Positions 53,720-63,830 are shown, counted from the stretch's first letter. The stretch: 64,000 nt of DNA from Pseudomonadota bacterium (GCA_025355105.1 JANYAE010000081.1:186001-250000), one strand, 5' to 3'. Notes: generated from the sequence alone by a model not told the origin. Numbers and translations are program-made.

Positions 53720-54622
53720 TCAGAGCACCGCTCGCAACGCCGCGATGTGCTCCGGGCCGATGCCGCAGCAGCCGCCGACGATCGTCGCGCCACGCCGTAT
53801 CCAGTCCTCGGCCCAGGCCAGGTAACCGGCCGGCGTGAGGTCGGCGCGGATGTCGTGCAGGGTGGAGTTCGCCTCCGCCACCTCCCCCTGCGGCGGAAAC
53901 GCGTTCGCGTAGACGCCGATGCGGACCGCGTGCGCCGCGCCACCGTGCCGGTCGAGCGTCGACCGCGCGACGCTCACCGCCTCCCCCATCGCTTCTGGCT
54001 GGCTGCAATTGAAAAGCACCGCCGCGGCCCGCAGCCGTAGCGCGGACTCGACTGCCTCCGCGACCGACTGGCCGGAGCGCAGCTGCGGCTGGCCATTGGC
54101 GGCGGAGCCGTCCTCAACCGTGTACGACAGCCAGAGGGGCTTGCCATCGGCGCCGATGAGCTCGCGGACCAGTTCCGCCTCGGCGATGGCGCTCAGCGTC
54201 TCCGCCTGCCAGTGGTCGATGTACGGGCGCAGCGCCGCGATGAGCGTCGCGAGCACCGGCCGCGCGGTCGTGGCATCGAACCAGTCGGCACGGTAGGAGC
54301 CGCAGATCGGCGGCAAAGAGCCGGCCACGGCGACGACTCGCGGCGCCGCGTCCGCCACCTCGCGCGCGAGACGCCCGGACAATGCCGCGAGCGCGGCGCC
54401 CTGCGCCGTGAAGCGCTCGGCGCCGATGTGGAAGGGAACGACCGCGTAGCTGTTGGTGGTGATGACGTCCGCGCCTGCGGCCACGTACGCGGCGTGCACC
54501 CGGCGCACGAAGTCCGGCGCTTCGAGCAGCGCAAGCGCCGACCATTCCGGCTGCCGGAACGGCGCGCCGATGCGCTTCAGTTCACGGCCTGTGCCGCCAT
54601 CGAGCAGGGTGATTGTCGTCAT
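53720..54622 (-). CDS. mmuM: Homocysteine S-methyltransferase (MmuM-like)
   Basis: A 300-residue cytoplasmic enzyme that transfers a methyl group from S-methylmethionine (or a similar donor) to homocysteine, making methionine. It is a zinc enzyme: C in LFNCSQPE and the pair in VGGCCGIGPEH are the ligands. The N-terminus LLDGGTGRELKRIG and AGADVITTNSYAV are typical. The size equals that of E. coli MmuM. An associated permease (MmuP) is not in the window. It is a single-gene unit. Confidence 0.9.
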   Translation of the reverse strand: MTTITLLDGGTGRELKRIGAPFRQPEWSALALLEAPDFVRRVHAAYVAAGADVITTNSYAVVPFHIGAERFTAQGAALAALSGRLAREVADAAPRVVAVAGSLPPICGSYRADWFDATTARPVLATLIAALRPYIDHWQAETLSAIAEAELVRELIGADGKPLWLSYTVEDGSAANGQPQLRSGQSVAEAVESALRLRAAAVLFNCSQPEAMGEAVSVARSTLDRHGGAAHAVRIGVYANAFPPQGEVAEANSTLHDIRADLTPAGYLAWAEDWIRRGATIVGGCCGIGPEHIAALRAVL

Positions 54623-54899
54623 GCGAAGTCCGGTCGCCCATCGGGGCGTGCTCGCCGGCAGGATAGCGGGATTGGACGGACGCCGGCCGCGGCCGCCCGC
54701 CTGGCGCGAACTCGCTGAAACGCCGTCATCGGCCCCTTTCCCGTAATGCACAGCAGGGCGGCCTTCCGCTCGGCGCCGCGTGATTCGCATCACACTTTTT
54801 CAATGTCTCTTCAACGTCTTGCAAAATACATCTCTACTTCAGTTTTTATTCATGTTGCGGTGCGATAATGGCTTCTGACTGGATGTCTTGGAGACTGTT
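54623..54899. other. AT-rich intergenic region upstream of a small gene
   Basis: The last 120 bp are much more AT-rich than the surroundings. It contains a CRP-type palindrome at 54780-54793 and promoter-like elements, including TGCGATAAT near 54862. No RNA gene could be established. Confidence 0.5.
54780..54793. promoter_or_regulatory. CRP/Clp-type binding-site candidate
   Basis: GTGATTCGCATCAC has perfect GTGA-N6-TCAC symmetry, followed by A as in the CRP consensus. It lies about 80 bp upstream of a -10-like TGCGATAAT and 107 bp before the small gene at 54900. Confidence 0.55.
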
Positions 54900-55106
54900 A
54901 TGGAACTTGTGATTCTCTCGACCGTTGCCGCCGTCGCCATCCTGATCGCCGAGTTGCGCGATCTGGCCGGCGGCGTGCACTTCACCCGTCCGTCGACGGC
55001 CGTCGCCACCCGCCAGATCGCCACGGTCGTCGATCTCGCTCCTGGAAGCCGCGCCGCCAACGAGGAGTCCACCAGCCCGCGGTCCGAGCTCGATCGCGCC
55101 GCCTGA
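54900..55106 (+). CDS. Small single-helix membrane protein (68 aa)
   Basis: The N-terminus MELVILSTVAAVAILIAELRD is a transmembrane helix, followed by a polar tail of about 47 residues. GGAG lies 6 nt before the ATG. A CRP-like site and AT-rich promoter region upstream and a hairpin downstream support an independent small gene. No family is recognised. It may be a regulatory or stress membrane peptide. Confidence 0.55.
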   Translation: MELVILSTVAAVAILIAELRDLAGGVHFTRPSTAVATRQIATVVDLAPGSRAANEESTSPRSELDRAA

Positions 55107-55120
55107 GCCCCACTTATGGC

Positions 55121-55147
55121 CCGGGCGGTCGCCTCGCGATCGCCCGG
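55121..55147 (+). terminator. Hairpin after the small membrane gene
   Basis: CCGGGCGGTCGC pairs with GCGATCGCCCGG (12 bp, one G-T pair) around a 3-nt loop, 15 nt after the stop. It lacks a U-tract. Confidence 0.5.
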
Positions 55148-55342
55148 CTCCAGCCTGTGCCGGAACGCTCCGGCGCGCCGCCGCCCTGCTCCCCGACGCT
55201 CCGCAAGCCCCGTGCGGGGCCGGCGTGCGTGCGCCTGCCACTCGCGGCTGTCTAAAGATCCGGCCCTTCGGTCCGACTAGTGGAGGTGGCGGCGCATGAC
55301 GCGGCGCGGCTGGCCGTTGCGTCCCGCGGCGGGAGGGAGATC

Positions 55343-57220
55343 GTGCGATTCATCTTTCGGTTGTCCGTCCGACAGCAACTCGGACTACTGTTCGCTTGCT
55401 GCGCGCTGCCGCTCGCCTACCTCGGCTACCAGACCGGGATCGCCGGCGGCAGCCTGACCGGCGTCGTCCTGGCCGCGACCGGTGCCGGCATCTGCGGGGC
55501 GCTGTGCTTTGCCATCGCCCAAGGCGCCGCCGCCGACCGTGCGCGCGTGCTCGCCGCGAGTGAGCGGCTCGCGCGTGGCGACTTCGCCGTTCCCGGCGTC
55601 GCCGGCGACCCGCTTGAGGCCGCGCTGGCGACGCTTGGCACCTCGCTCAAGGCGCGCGCCGACGCCTCGGCGGCGGAGCGGCGCGCCAGCGGCCGCCTGC
55701 AGGGCGCCCTCGAACGGCTCGCGATCAACGTCATGGTTGCCGACGGCGACGGCAAGATCATCTTCATGAACGATGCGCTGCACGCGATGTTTCGCGCCAA
55801 CGCCACGGAAATCCGCAAGCAGCTGCCACAGTTCGATCCGGAGCAGGTGCTCGGCGCCCCGTTTGACGGCTTTCACAAGGCGCCGGCCCAGCAGCGCAGC
55901 ACCATCTCGGCACTGCGCGAGACGCACAACGCCGAGATGAAGCTCGGCGACGCGACGCTGAGGGTCGTCGCGACGCCGATCGTCGGCGCCAACGGCGAGC
56001 GCCTCGGCACGGTGGTGCAGTGGCCCGATCGCTCGTCGGAATTGTCGATCGAGCAGGAAGTGAAGTTCGTCGTCGACGCCGCGGGCAGCGGCGACCTGAC
56101 GCGCCGCATCCGCAGCGAAGGCAAGACTGGCTTCTACCTGACGCTCGCCAACGGCCTCAACGCGTTGCTCGAGTCCAACGCCAATCTCGTGCGCGTCGTG
56201 CAGGACGCGGCGCGCGCGGTCACCGCCGGCGCCGAGGAGATCTCGGCGGGCAACGCGAGCCTCAGCCAGCGCACCGAGGAACAGGCTTCCTCGCTCGAAG
56301 AGACCGCCTCGTCGATGGAGGAGATGACCTCAACCGTGAAGCGCAACGCCGACAACGCCGCGCAGGCGAACCAGCTCGCGGCCGCGGCCCGGCTGCAGGC
56401 CGAAAAGGGCGGTGCGGTGGTCTCCGAGGCCGTGAGCGCGATGCAGGGCATCAATGCCTCGAGCAGCAAGATCGCCGACATCATCGGCGTCATCGATGAG
56501 ATCGCCTTCCAGACCAACCTGCTTGCTCTCAATGCCGCGGTCGAGGCGGCGCGCGCCGGCGACCAGGGACGCGGCTTCGCGGTGGTCGCCTCAGAAGTCC
56601 GCGGCCTTGCCTCGCGGAGCGCCGGCGCAGCGAAGGAGATCAAGGCCCTGATCCACGACAGCGTCAGCCGGGTCGCGCAGGGATCCAAGCTCGTCGACCA
56701 GTCCGGCGCCATGCTGAGCGAGATCGTGGCATCGGTGAAGAAGGTCACCGACATCGTCTCGGAGATCGCGGCGGCAAGCGCCGAGCAGTCCTCCGGGATC
56801 GAACAGGTCAACAAGGCCGTGACCAGCATGGATCAGGGCACTCAGCAGAACGCGGCGCTCGTCGAGGAGGCGGCCGCAGCGGCCGAGTCACTACTCGATC
56901 AGTCGCGCCAACTCGACACCATGATCGCGAAGTTCAAGATCATGGATGAGCGGGCACCCGGCTGGTCCGGCGCCATCGATCGGCGCCGCGACGATGCATG
57001 GAAGGCCGGCGAGCCGCCGGCGTCGCGGCCGGCCGCCGCGGAGCGGCGCAGCGCCGCCCGGCCGTGGTCGACCCGCCCAGCCGCCGGCGCGGCGAAGGCA
57101 GCGGCTTCACCACCGGCGGCCGATGCGCGGGCGAAGCCCCCGCTCACGCCGCTTCGCAGCACGCCGCCGTCACGCGCCACATCCGGCGCCGGCGGCGGCG
57201 ACGACTGGACCGAGTTCTGA
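55343..57220 (+). CDS. Methyl-accepting chemotaxis protein with internal PAS domain
   Basis: A 625-residue chemoreceptor. The GTG at 55343 follows GGGAGGGAGA. Two N-terminal helices ([17 protein letters not shown] and [20 protein letters not shown]) have only a short loop between them, so there is no periplasmic sensor. A PAS-like domain ([20 protein letters not shown]) supplies cytoplasmic sensing. The signalling domain has methylation helices ([18 protein letters not shown]) and the conserved tip [20 protein letters not shown]. The chain ends in DWTEF, an xWxxF pentapeptide like the CheR/CheB tether of E. coli receptors. No che genes are nearby. Confidence 0.92.
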   Translation: MRFIFRLSVRQQLGLLFACCALPLAYLGYQTGIAGGSLTGVVLAATGAGICGALCFAIAQGAAADRARVLAASERLARGDFAVPGVAGDPLEAALATLGTSLKARADASAAERRASGRLQGALERLAINVMVADGDGKIIFMNDALHAMFRANATEIRKQLPQFDPEQVLGAPFDGFHKAPAQQRSTISALRETHNAEMKLGDATLRVVATPIVGANGERLGTVVQWPDRSSELSIEQEVKFVVDAAGSGDLTRRIRSEGKTGFYLTLANGLNALLESNANLVRVVQDAARAVTAGAEEISAGNASLSQRTEEQASSLEETASSMEEMTSTVKRNADNAAQANQLAAAARLQAEKGGAVVSEAVSAMQGINASSSKIADIIGVIDEIAFQTNLLALNAAVEAARAGDQGRGFAVVASEVRGLASRSAGAAKEIKALIHDSVSRVAQGSKLVDQSGAMLSEIVASVKKVTDIVSEIAAASAEQSSGIEQVNKAVTSMDQGTQQNAALVEEAAAAAESLLDQSRQLDTMIAKFKIMDERAPGWSGAIDRRRDDAWKAGEPPASRPAAAERRSAARPWSTRPAAGAAKAAASPPAADARAKPPLTPLRSTPPSRATSGAGGGDDWTEF

Positions 57221-57256
57221 TGCAGCGCGACCCGCCCGCAGGCCGCGGTCCGGTCC

Positions 57257-57658
57257 TCAGCGCTTCGCGAGCAGGTTGCGGATTTCCTCGAGCAGGACTT
57301 CCTGGCGCGGCGGCGGCGGCGGCGTAACCGCTGCTGGCGCGGCCGGCGCCTTCTTAAGGCGGTTGATCGCGCGGATCGCGACGAAGATCACGAACGCGAC
57401 GATCAGGAAGTCGACCACCGATTGGATGAACGCGCCGTACTTGAGCAGCACCGGCTCGTTTTTCGCACTGGTGCCGATCGCGACCGCGAGCGTCGAGAAA
57501 TTCACGCCGCCCGTCAGCACCCCGACCACCGGCATGATCACCGCGTCGACCAGCGACGAGACGATCTTGCCGAACGCGCCACCGATCACGACACCGACCG
57601 CGAGGTCGATGACGTTGCCACGCATCGCGAATTCCCTGAATTCTGAAGCCAGGCTCAT
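57257..57658 (-). CDS. mscL: Large-conductance mechanosensitive channel MscL
   Basis: A 133-residue inner-membrane channel that opens under high membrane tension to release solutes on osmotic downshock. TM1 is [21 protein letters not shown], preceded by the amphipathic [11 protein letters not shown]2 is [20 protein letters not shown] Pro-rich linker precedes the C-terminal helix [14 protein letters not shown]. Length and motifs match E. coli MscL (136 aa). It is convergent with the chemoreceptor gene and just downstream of the DUF481 gene. Confidence 0.96.
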   Translation of the reverse strand: MSLASEFREFAMRGNVIDLAVGVVIGGAFGKIVSSLVDAVIMPVVGVLTGGVNFSTLAVAIGTSAKNEPVLLKYGAFIQSVVDFLIVAFVIFVAIRAINRLKKAPAAPAAVTPPPPPRQEVLLEEIRNLLAKR

Positions 57659-57672
57659 GCTCCGTCTCCCCG

Positions 57673-58440
57673 TTATTTGATGTTGTAGACGATGTTCACC
57701 GTCGTCAGCTGGTCCAGCCGCTTGGTGCCAGGCGCCGGATCCGTGTTGTAGCGCACGCCGTAGCCAAAGGCGAGTGCGAGGCGGTCGGTCATGCTGACCT
57801 GAACCGCGAAGTCGTTTGAAATCGAGGTGTTGCTCGAACCGGCCTCGATCATCAGCTTGTCGAGCAGCTTCGTCGTCTTGGTCAGCCGGTGCTCGAAGTT
57901 GACCCCGGCGGTCGCGACGACATTGCCCGTGGCATCGCCCTTGATGCGCTGGATCACCGCGCCGCTCGGGTCCTTGATCAGCTGTTCGGACTGCAGCCGG
58001 CGGTAGCCGACACCGAAGGTTCCCGCCAGCTTGGTCGCCTCGCTGTCGATGAACTTGTAGCCGACGCCTCCGGTCAGCGACATCTGGTAGGCAAAGCCAC
58101 TGAACAGGTCACGCTCGCCGCGCAGCGCGCCGTAGCCGTACAGCCGGTCGGAGATCTTGCGGTCGAGTTCGTAGCGAGCCTCGAGCCGCTGCCCGGTCTC
58201 GAAGCTCGCGCCTTTGCTGTAGAGGCCGGCAAGCAGTACCGAGTTCTTCCAGCCGTTCTGCTCCTCGGAGACATCGAGCTTGGCGTTGGCCGCGGTCGAT
58301 TCGGAATTGCCGCGCGACAGCAGCAGCCCGCCCTCGCCCTTGCCGAGCCAGTCGGCATGCGCCGGCATGCTCAAGCTCAGGGCGATCACGGCCGTCGCGA
58401 CGGCGCTGCGCGCGACGCGCGAGAGGGATCCGATGTCCAT
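57673..58440 (-). CDS. DUF481 outer-membrane protein
   Basis: A 255-residue beta-barrel-like protein. GGGAGG lies 5 nt before the ATG at 58440. A signal peptide ([14 protein letters not shown]) is followed by [20 protein letters not shown], the typical DUF481 opening; alternating amphipathic strands follow to the C-terminus [12 protein letters not shown]481 (YdiY-like, salt-induced in E. coli) has no settled function. It lies 14 nt before mscL, so both could be co-transcribed and osmotically linked, though this is inference. Confidence 0.88.
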   Translation of the reverse strand: MDIGSLSRVARSAVATAVIALSLSMPAHADWLGKGEGGLLLSRGNSESTAANAKLDVSEEQNGWKNSVLLAGLYSKGASFETGQRLEARYELDRKISDRLYGYGALRGERDLFSGFAYQMSLTGGVGYKFIDSEATKLAGTFGVGYRRLQSEQLIKDPSGAVIQRIKGDATGNVVATAGVNFEHRLTKTTKLLDKLMIEAGSSNTSISNDFAVQVSMTDRLALAFGYGVRYNTDPAPGTKRLDQLTTVNIVYNIK

Positions 58441-58626
58441 TGTTGCCTCCCAGGCAATACAGGTGCTGGAGCGCGAATGTCGAAGCGCTCGCAAGACCGT
58501 CCGTGATTGTTTGCGGACCCGGCGCCCGTCCGTGCGCCTGCAGGGGAGTGCGGGCTGTGCGGCGGGATCGGCTCCGATGATGGCGGGCGCGAGTTTAGTC
58601 AAGACCTCGCGGCGGTGCAATCGCTT

Positions 58627-59214
58627 TCAGCCGGGGGAACGCTGATCAAAACGCCGGCCGGCCCGGACGCAGCTGACCGTCCGCGCCAGGCGCTGCGCGC
58701 GCGTCTCCGGCCGCTTCGCGTCGGTCAGCCATTCGATGAATTCGCGCCGGCCGGACGGCGGCAGCGCATCGAAGCCCGCCTTGGCCCGGGCGTCGACCGC
58801 GAGCGCCGCCCTGAGGTCGGCGGGTACTCGCGGTGGCGGGCGCCGAGGCACCGCACGGCGCGGCGCGGCGGCGCCGGCGTAGAGTCGCGCCGCGCGGCGC
58901 AGCAAGGCCTCGAGCGTGCGCCGCGGCGGCAAATCGCTTGGCGACAGGATGCGGCCGAACTGGCCCATCGCGGTGCGGTCCGCCGCGCGCAGCAGGCCCT
59001 CCCCTTTCCAGAAGCCGAAGGCGCAGTGGCGCTTGAAGGCGGCCATGTAACACAGCGGACGGTCCTGGACGAAGAACGGCATGCCCCACTTGATCGTCTC
59101 CGCAACGCCGGGGCAGGCAGCGTGCACGGCGGCCCGCAGCTGCTCGAGAACCGGGCGGGCAAATTCGGCCGCCTTGGCGATGTAAGCATCGACGCGAGGA
59201 TCACGCGTTCCCAT
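58627..59214 (-). CDS. YdeI/OmpD-associated (DUF1801-like) protein
   Basis: A 195-residue cytoplasmic protein. The N-terminal DUF1801 domain has [31 protein letters not shown] and [16 protein letters not shown]. The C-terminal YdeI/OmdA-like part has [20 protein letters not shown] and [20 protein letters not shown]. Function is poorly defined; relatives are tied to stress or antibiotic resistance by name only. GGAGA lies 6 nt upstream of the ATG at 59214. It is divergent from the DUF1348 gene. Confidence 0.85.
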   Translation of the reverse strand: MGTRDPRVDAYIAKAAEFARPVLEQLRAAVHAACPGVAETIKWGMPFFVQDRPLCYMAAFKRHCAFGFWKGEGLLRAADRTAMGQFGRILSPSDLPPRRTLEALLRRAARLYAGAAAPRRAVPRRPPPRVPADLRAALAVDARAKAGFDALPPSGRREFIEWLTDAKRPETRAQRLARTVSCVRAGRRFDQRSPG

Positions 59215-59328
59215 GGAGGCTCTCCATTGGCGGACGTCGGCACCCATTCTAGACGCGGCAACGCCGCGCCGCCGCCGCGGTCGCTGTGGCATGCTCGCGG
59301 TCCGCGTCGCCGCCCGTCCGGAGGTCCC

Positions 59329-59808
59329 ATGAGCGCACCTGCACCCCGCCCGCCACTGCCGCCGTTCAGCCGCGAGACTGCCACCGCGAAGGTCCGGGCC
59401 GCGGAGGACGCGTGGAACCGCCGCGATCCTGACAAGGTGTCGCTTGCCTACAGCGAGGACAGCACCTGGCGCAACCGCGCCGAGTTCCTCAAGGGCCGGC
59501 CGGAGATCGTCGCCTTCCTGACCCGCAAGTGGGCCCGCGAACTTGACTACCGGCTGATCAAGGAGCTGTGGGCCTTCACCGACAGCTGCATCGCCGTGCG
59601 CTTCGCGTACGAATGGCGCGACGATTCCGGTCAGTGGTACCGCTCCTACGGCAACGAGAACTGGGAGTTCGACGAGCTCGGCTACATGCGCCGGCGCATT
59701 GCCTCGATCAACGACCTGCCGATCGCCGCCAGCGACCGCAAGTACCACTGGCCGGCGCCGGGTCCGCGGCCGGCCGACCATCCGGGACTGTCGGACCTCG
59801 GTCTGTAG
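59329..59808 (+). CDS. DUF1348 (SnoaL/NTF2-like) protein
   Basis: A 159-residue protein of the NTF2-like fold. The ATG at 59329 follows CGGAGG. Hallmarks are [37 protein letters not shown] and [20 protein letters not shown], ending with [11 protein letters not shown]. Family members are nuclear-transport-factor-like folds of unknown enzymatic role. It is 14 nt upstream of a pirin gene, so the two likely form an operon. Confidence 0.9.
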   Translation: MSAPAPRPPLPPFSRETATAKVRAAEDAWNRRDPDKVSLAYSEDSTWRNRAEFLKGRPEIVAFLTRKWARELDYRLIKELWAFTDSCIAVRFAYEWRDDSGQWYRSYGNENWEFDELGYMRRRIASINDLPIAASDRKYHWPAPGPRPADHPGLSDLGL

Positions 59809-59822
59809 CGGGGCAGCAGGTC

Positions 59823-60701
59823 ATGAGCATCGTCGCGGAGATCACCGGTCACGAGAAGGACCTCGGCGGCTTCCGCGTGCGGCGCGTACTGCCCTCGCTG
59901 GCACGCCAGTCGGTCGGGCCCTTCCTGTTTTTTGATCACTTCGGCCCGTTCGAGGTGGCAGCGGAATCCGACATCGACGTCCGCCCGCATCCGCACATCG
60001 GCCTCGCGACCGTCACTTATCTGTTCGAAGGGGCGATGATGCATCGCGACAGCCTAGGCAACGCGCAGCGCATCGAACCCGGCGCCATCAACTGGATGAG
60101 CGCCGGACGCGGCATCGTGCACTCGGAACGACGCCCCGATGACCTGCGCGAACGTCGCTACGGCCTGCACGGCCTGCAGCTCTGGGCGGCGCTGCCGCGC
60201 GAGCTCGAGGAGAGCGAGCCCTCGTTCGCACACCACCCCGCCGCGACGCTGCCGACGTTCCGCGAGGCCGGCCTGGACGGCCGCGTGCTGGTAGGCAGCG
60301 CCTTCGGCGTCCGCTCGCCGGTCGCCGCCGCTTCGGCAACGCTGTACGTCGCGCTCGAGCTGGCCGCCGGCGCGAGCATCACGCTCCCGGTGCTCGCGCC
60401 GCAGCTTGCGCTCTACGTGGTGGACGGCCCGCTGAGCGTCGACGGCCGGGCGGTCGCGCGCGGCGTAATGGTCGTGCTCGACGCCGAGCGGCCGGTGCGC
60501 CTCGCGAGCGCGACGGCTGCCCGCGCAGTGCTGATCGGCGGCGAACCGCTCGACGGGCGGCGCCTGTTGTGGTGGAACTTCGTGTCGACGCGCAAGGAGC
60601 GGATCATCGCCGCCGCCGCCGACTGGGAGGCCATGCGCCTCGGCGGCATCGAAGGCGACGCGTCCTTCATCCCGCTGCCGGAGCCCCGCCCGCAGCTCTA
60701 G
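59823..60701 (+). CDS. Pirin-family protein (first)
   Basis: A 292-residue bicupin. The metal site is formed by RPHPHIGLATVTYLF (two His), HRDS and the Glu of GRGIVHSER. The N-terminal cupin has SVGPFLFFDHFGPFE, the standard pirin opening. Bacterial pirins are quercetinases or redox regulators; the substrate here is unknown. It converges with the metallo-hydrolase gene (13-bp gap). Confidence 0.92.
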   Translation: MSIVAEITGHEKDLGGFRVRRVLPSLARQSVGPFLFFDHFGPFEVAAESDIDVRPHPHIGLATVTYLFEGAMMHRDSLGNAQRIEPGAINWMSAGRGIVHSERRPDDLRERRYGLHGLQLWAALPRELEESEPSFAHHPAATLPTFREAGLDGRVLVGSAFGVRSPVAAASATLYVALELAAGASITLPVLAPQLALYVVDGPLSVDGRAVARGVMVVLDAERPVRLASATAARAVLIGGEPLDGRRLLWWNFVSTRKERIIAAAADWEAMRLGGIEGDASFIPLPEPRPQL

Positions 60702-60714
60702 CCTGCGGCGTGCC

Positions 60715-61656
60715 TCAGTTGTGCCGCACGAACGGCGTGTGGCCGCGCTGGCTGAGCGAGTTGTAGAGCGTCTCGAGGAACGCGTCGGTCGAGATGAAGT
60801 CGCCGGAGTACCGCTGGCTCCACGGCGCGAGCAGCTTCTGCTGCTTCATCTGCTCGAGGCTCTTCCCGGCCTTGAGCGCATTTGCCACGACGGCGCTCGT
60901 GCCCTTCAGCATCACCACGTACTCGCGCAACTCCGCGAGGCTCGACAGCTGCCCGTGGCCGGGGATCACCCGGACATCCGCCGGCAGCCTCTCGATCACG
61001 GCCTCGCAGGCCTTGATCATGCCAGTGACGCTGCCACCCGCGTCGACGTCGATGAAGGGGAAACCGTAGCGGACGTAGTCGTCACCCATGTGCACGACGT
61101 TCGCCTTCGGGAAGAAGATGATCGCGTCGCCGTCGGTGTGCCCGGACGGGTAGTGCAGCGCGCGGATGTCCTCGCCGTTGAGGTGCACAGAGACGTCGTG
61201 GTCGAAGGTGATCACGGGTAGGGCGGCCTGCTCAGCCGGCTTGACCGTCATCTTGATCGAGCCGCCGTTACCGCCCGTGCCGCCGCTCGCCATCCGCGAG
61301 CGCACGTTGTCGTGGGCGATGACGGTCGAGCCCTCACCGGCAAACGGCGCATTGCCGCCTGTGTGATCGAAGTGATAGTGCGTGTTGATCACGTAGCGGA
61401 CCGGCTTGTCGGTGATGCCGAGCGACTTCAGCGCGGCCGCGATCTTCGGCGCGAGCGGCGCGAACTCGTCGTCGACGAGCACGATGCCATCCTCGCCGAC
61501 CAACGCGGCGATGTTGCCGCCGCTGCCCTGCAGCAGGTAGATATTGCCGGCGACCAGCGTCGCCTTGATCTCGACCTTGCTGAAGTCCTGTTCCTGCGCC
61601 TGGCACGGGGCGATCGCAAACAGTATCGAACCGACCAGGACCAGTGTGGCGCGCAT
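60715..61656 (-). CDS. Exported metallo-beta-lactamase-fold hydrolase
   Basis: A 313-residue periplasmic enzyme of the MBL superfamily. A signal peptide ends at APCQA. The zinc motif is THYHFDHTGG (HxHxDH), with further ligands in YPSGHTDGD and the final histidine in IPGHGQ. GFPFIDVDAGG and the long C-terminal helices are typical of the quinoprotein-relay/SoxH-like class. It is probably not an antibiotic-resistance enzyme, since closely related proteins are general hydrolases. Confidence 0.88.
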   Translation of the reverse strand: MRATLVLVGSILFAIAPCQAQEQDFSKVEIKATLVAGNIYLLQGSGGNIAALVGEDGIVLVDDEFAPLAPKIAAALKSLGITDKPVRYVINTHYHFDHTGGNAPFAGEGSTVIAHDNVRSRMASGGTGGNGGSIKMTVKPAEQAALPVITFDHDVSVHLNGEDIRALHYPSGHTDGDAIIFFPKANVVHMGDDYVRYGFPFIDVDAGGSVTGMIKACEAVIERLPADVRVIPGHGQLSSLAELREYVVMLKGTSAVVANALKAGKSLEQMKQQKLLAPWSQRYSGDFISTDAFLETLYNSLSQRGHTPFVRHN

Positions 61657-61811
61657 GGGCGGCGTCTCCGGGAATGCGGGAGCGCGATGCTAGCACGCGC
61701 TCGTTGCTGCACCGCACGCCCGGCGGGTGTCGCGGAAAGCGAACCTGAGGTTCGTGCGCCGCGATCGCTGGGGTGCGTATGCTGCGCCGATACCGTTCGG
61801 AGGAGCCTTCC

Positions 61812-62510
61812 ATGATCGTCGTCAGGGACCGCGGCCGGCGTGGCCACACGCAGCTGGGCTGGCTCGACAGCCGCCACACCTTCTCGTTCGGCGACTACCA
61901 CGACCCGAATCACATGGGCTATCGCAGCCTGCGGGTCATCAACGATGACCGCGTGATCCCGGGCGCGGGTTTCGCCACCCATAGACACCGCGACATGGAG
62001 ATCATCTCCTACGTGCTGTCAGGCGCGCTGGCACACAAGGACAGCATTGGCACCGGCTCGACGATCCGCCCGGGCGAGGTGCAGCGGATGTCCGCCGGCA
62101 CCGGCATCATGCACAGCGAGTTCAATGCGAGCGCCACGGAGTCGGTGCACTTTCTACAGATCTGGATCCTGCCGGAAACCCGCGGCATCGCGCCGGGCTG
62201 CGAGCAGAAGCAGTTCGCGCCGGAGGAGCGGCGCAACCGCTTCCGGCTGGTCGTTGACCGCCGCGGCGGCGACGGCGCGGTTACGGTGCACCAGGACCTG
62301 CGGCTGTATGCCGCCACGCTCGACTCCGGTACCCGGCTCACGCAGTCGCTGCCAGCCGGCCGGCATGCGTGGCTGCAGGTCGCGCAGGGCGTCGTCGCGC
62401 TCGAGGGCGACGAGCTGCGCGAGGGGGACGGTGCGGCTATCAGCGGCGAGGCGTCAATCACGCTCGAGACGACGACCGGCGCGGAGCTACTGCTGTTCGA
62501 CCTCGCCTGA
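61812..62510 (+). CDS. Pirin-family protein (second, YhaK-like)
   Basis: A 232-residue protein. The start follows CGGAGGAGCC. The metal ligands are visible in ATHRHRDMEIISYVLSG (His pair), HKDS and GTGIMHSEFN (His, Glu). This is the shorter pirin type, as in E. coli YhaK, with the GHTQLGWLDSRHTFSFGDY opening. It differs from the first pirin (292 aa), so they are not recent duplicates. Role unknown, perhaps redox-linked. Confidence 0.93.
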   Translation: MIVVRDRGRRGHTQLGWLDSRHTFSFGDYHDPNHMGYRSLRVINDDRVIPGAGFATHRHRDMEIISYVLSGALAHKDSIGTGSTIRPGEVQRMSAGTGIMHSEFNASATESVHFLQIWILPETRGIAPGCEQKQFAPEERRNRFRLVVDRRGGDGAVTVHQDLRLYAATLDSGTRLTQSLPAGRHAWLQVAQGVVALEGDELREGDGAAISGEASITLETTTGAELLLFDLA

Positions 62511-62591
62511 CGGCGAACGCAATCACGCGGTGCGGTTCCGCGCAGGCGCCGATCCGCGCGGGCCGTCTCGGAGTCCGTCGATCGCCGCCGC

Positions 62592-63830
62592 TCAGCGCGT
62601 AAACACGGCGCCGTGCGGCGCGCCGACGCCCTTCCAGTCGTGCGGCCATTCGCGTTCGGCGAAGCTGAAGCCCGGCTGACCGTCGGCGTCGCGAAAAGCG
62701 GTGTCGATGGTCAGCGCGCCGCTAGCGGGGTCGAGCTTCAGCAGGTAGGTCCGGTCCTCCGGCGTCGCGCCGGACGTGACGACGAGACGCTGCGTCCGGG
62801 GGTCCCAGCCGGTCCAGTGCGGTGCGTAGCTGCCGCTGATCGTCAGGCGCGACACCTCCACGGGCCTCGCGCCGTCGCTGATGTCGAGCACGATGAAGCC
62901 GTGCACGCGCGGCACGCTCTGAACGAGAAAGTGCCCGGCGATCGTCGGTACACCGCAGAAGTTGCCCGGGAACGTGTATACGAGCTGCGAGCGCACCTCG
63001 CCAGTGTCGAGCCCGGTGATGCGCTCGAGCCCGCAGGCGAGCGTCTGCACGAACACCGACCCATCGGCCGCCAGCCGCGGCTCTTCGGGGCTGATGTGCG
63101 AATAACGGTTCGCGCCGACGTCGAAGAACGCAGTCTTGAGCAGCTTCAGGTCCGAGAGGCGCCACACCTGGTAGGTCGTGCCGCTGAACAGATCGGGATC
63201 GTGCATCGAAGAGTTGGTCGACACGACGCGGTCGAGATCCGGCAGCACCACCAGGCTGTACGGCATCAGCAACGCGTCGGGAAACGCCGGATCCACCGAG
63301 CTCGCGGAACGCACGACATTGCCGCGATCGTCGATCTCGACGAGGCCGCCCGTCCGGCCGGTCTGGGCATCGCTCGCGAGGCGATGCGCGTGCTGAAAGG
63401 TAGCGAGCACGTGGCCGTTGGGCAGCCGCAGGAAGGAATGCGGGTGCATGTAGCCTGCCATGTCGGTGAACGAGCGCGCGAGCTTCGGGTGGCGCGCATC
63501 GCGCACGTCGAAGATGAAGGTCCGGCCGACGTCGTGATCGTTGGCGAAGAGCATGCCGCTCGGCGGCATCGTGTACTCGGTGTGATGCACTCGGACCGTC
63601 TGCTGGTCGGTGACGATAGTCGTCACGAGGTGCCCGTACGACGCGGACGACGGGTCGGCATCGATCACCGCCAGAAAATCGTTGCCGTTGTGCGCCCGGT
63701 CGCCGGCCCACACGAGCAAGTAGTGATCCGGGGCGGCGGTGGCCGGCTCGGCGGCCAACGCTCCACCCTGCAGAACGCAGCAGGCCGATCCGACCAGGGC
63801 GGTCCAGCGGGACCGCAGACGTTGCTTCAT
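62592..63830 (-). CDS. Exported beta-propeller protein, selenium-binding protein (SBP56)-like
   Basis: A 412-residue exported protein. A signal peptide ends near GGALA. The rest shows repeated propeller-type blades: HYLLVWAGDRAHNGNDFLAV, HTEYTMPPSGMLFANDHD, MHPHSFLRLPNGHVLATFQ and GTTYQVWRLSDLKLLKT. Clustered histidines (HHTEY, HPHSF) may bind metal, as in SBP56/methanethiol oxidase proteins. A six- or seven-bladed fold is inferred. Family assignment is tentative, since related arylsulfotransferase-type propellers share some features. Confidence 0.68.
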   Translation of the reverse strand: MKQRLRSRWTALVGSACCVLQGGALAAEPATAAPDHYLLVWAGDRAHNGNDFLAVIDADPSSASYGHLVTTIVTDQQTVRVHHTEYTMPPSGMLFANDHDVGRTFIFDVRDARHPKLARSFTDMAGYMHPHSFLRLPNGHVLATFQHAHRLASDAQTGRTGGLVEIDDRGNVVRSASSVDPAFPDALLMPYSLVVLPDLDRVVSTNSSMHDPDLFSGTTYQVWRLSDLKLLKTAFFDVGANRYSHISPEEPRLAADGSVFVQTLACGLERITGLDTGEVRSQLVYTFPGNFCGVPTIAGHFLVQSVPRVHGFIVLDISDGARPVEVSRLTISGSYAPHWTGWDPRTQRLVVTSGATPEDRTYLLKLDPASGALTIDTAFRDADGQPGFSFAEREWPHDWKGVGAPHGAVFTR

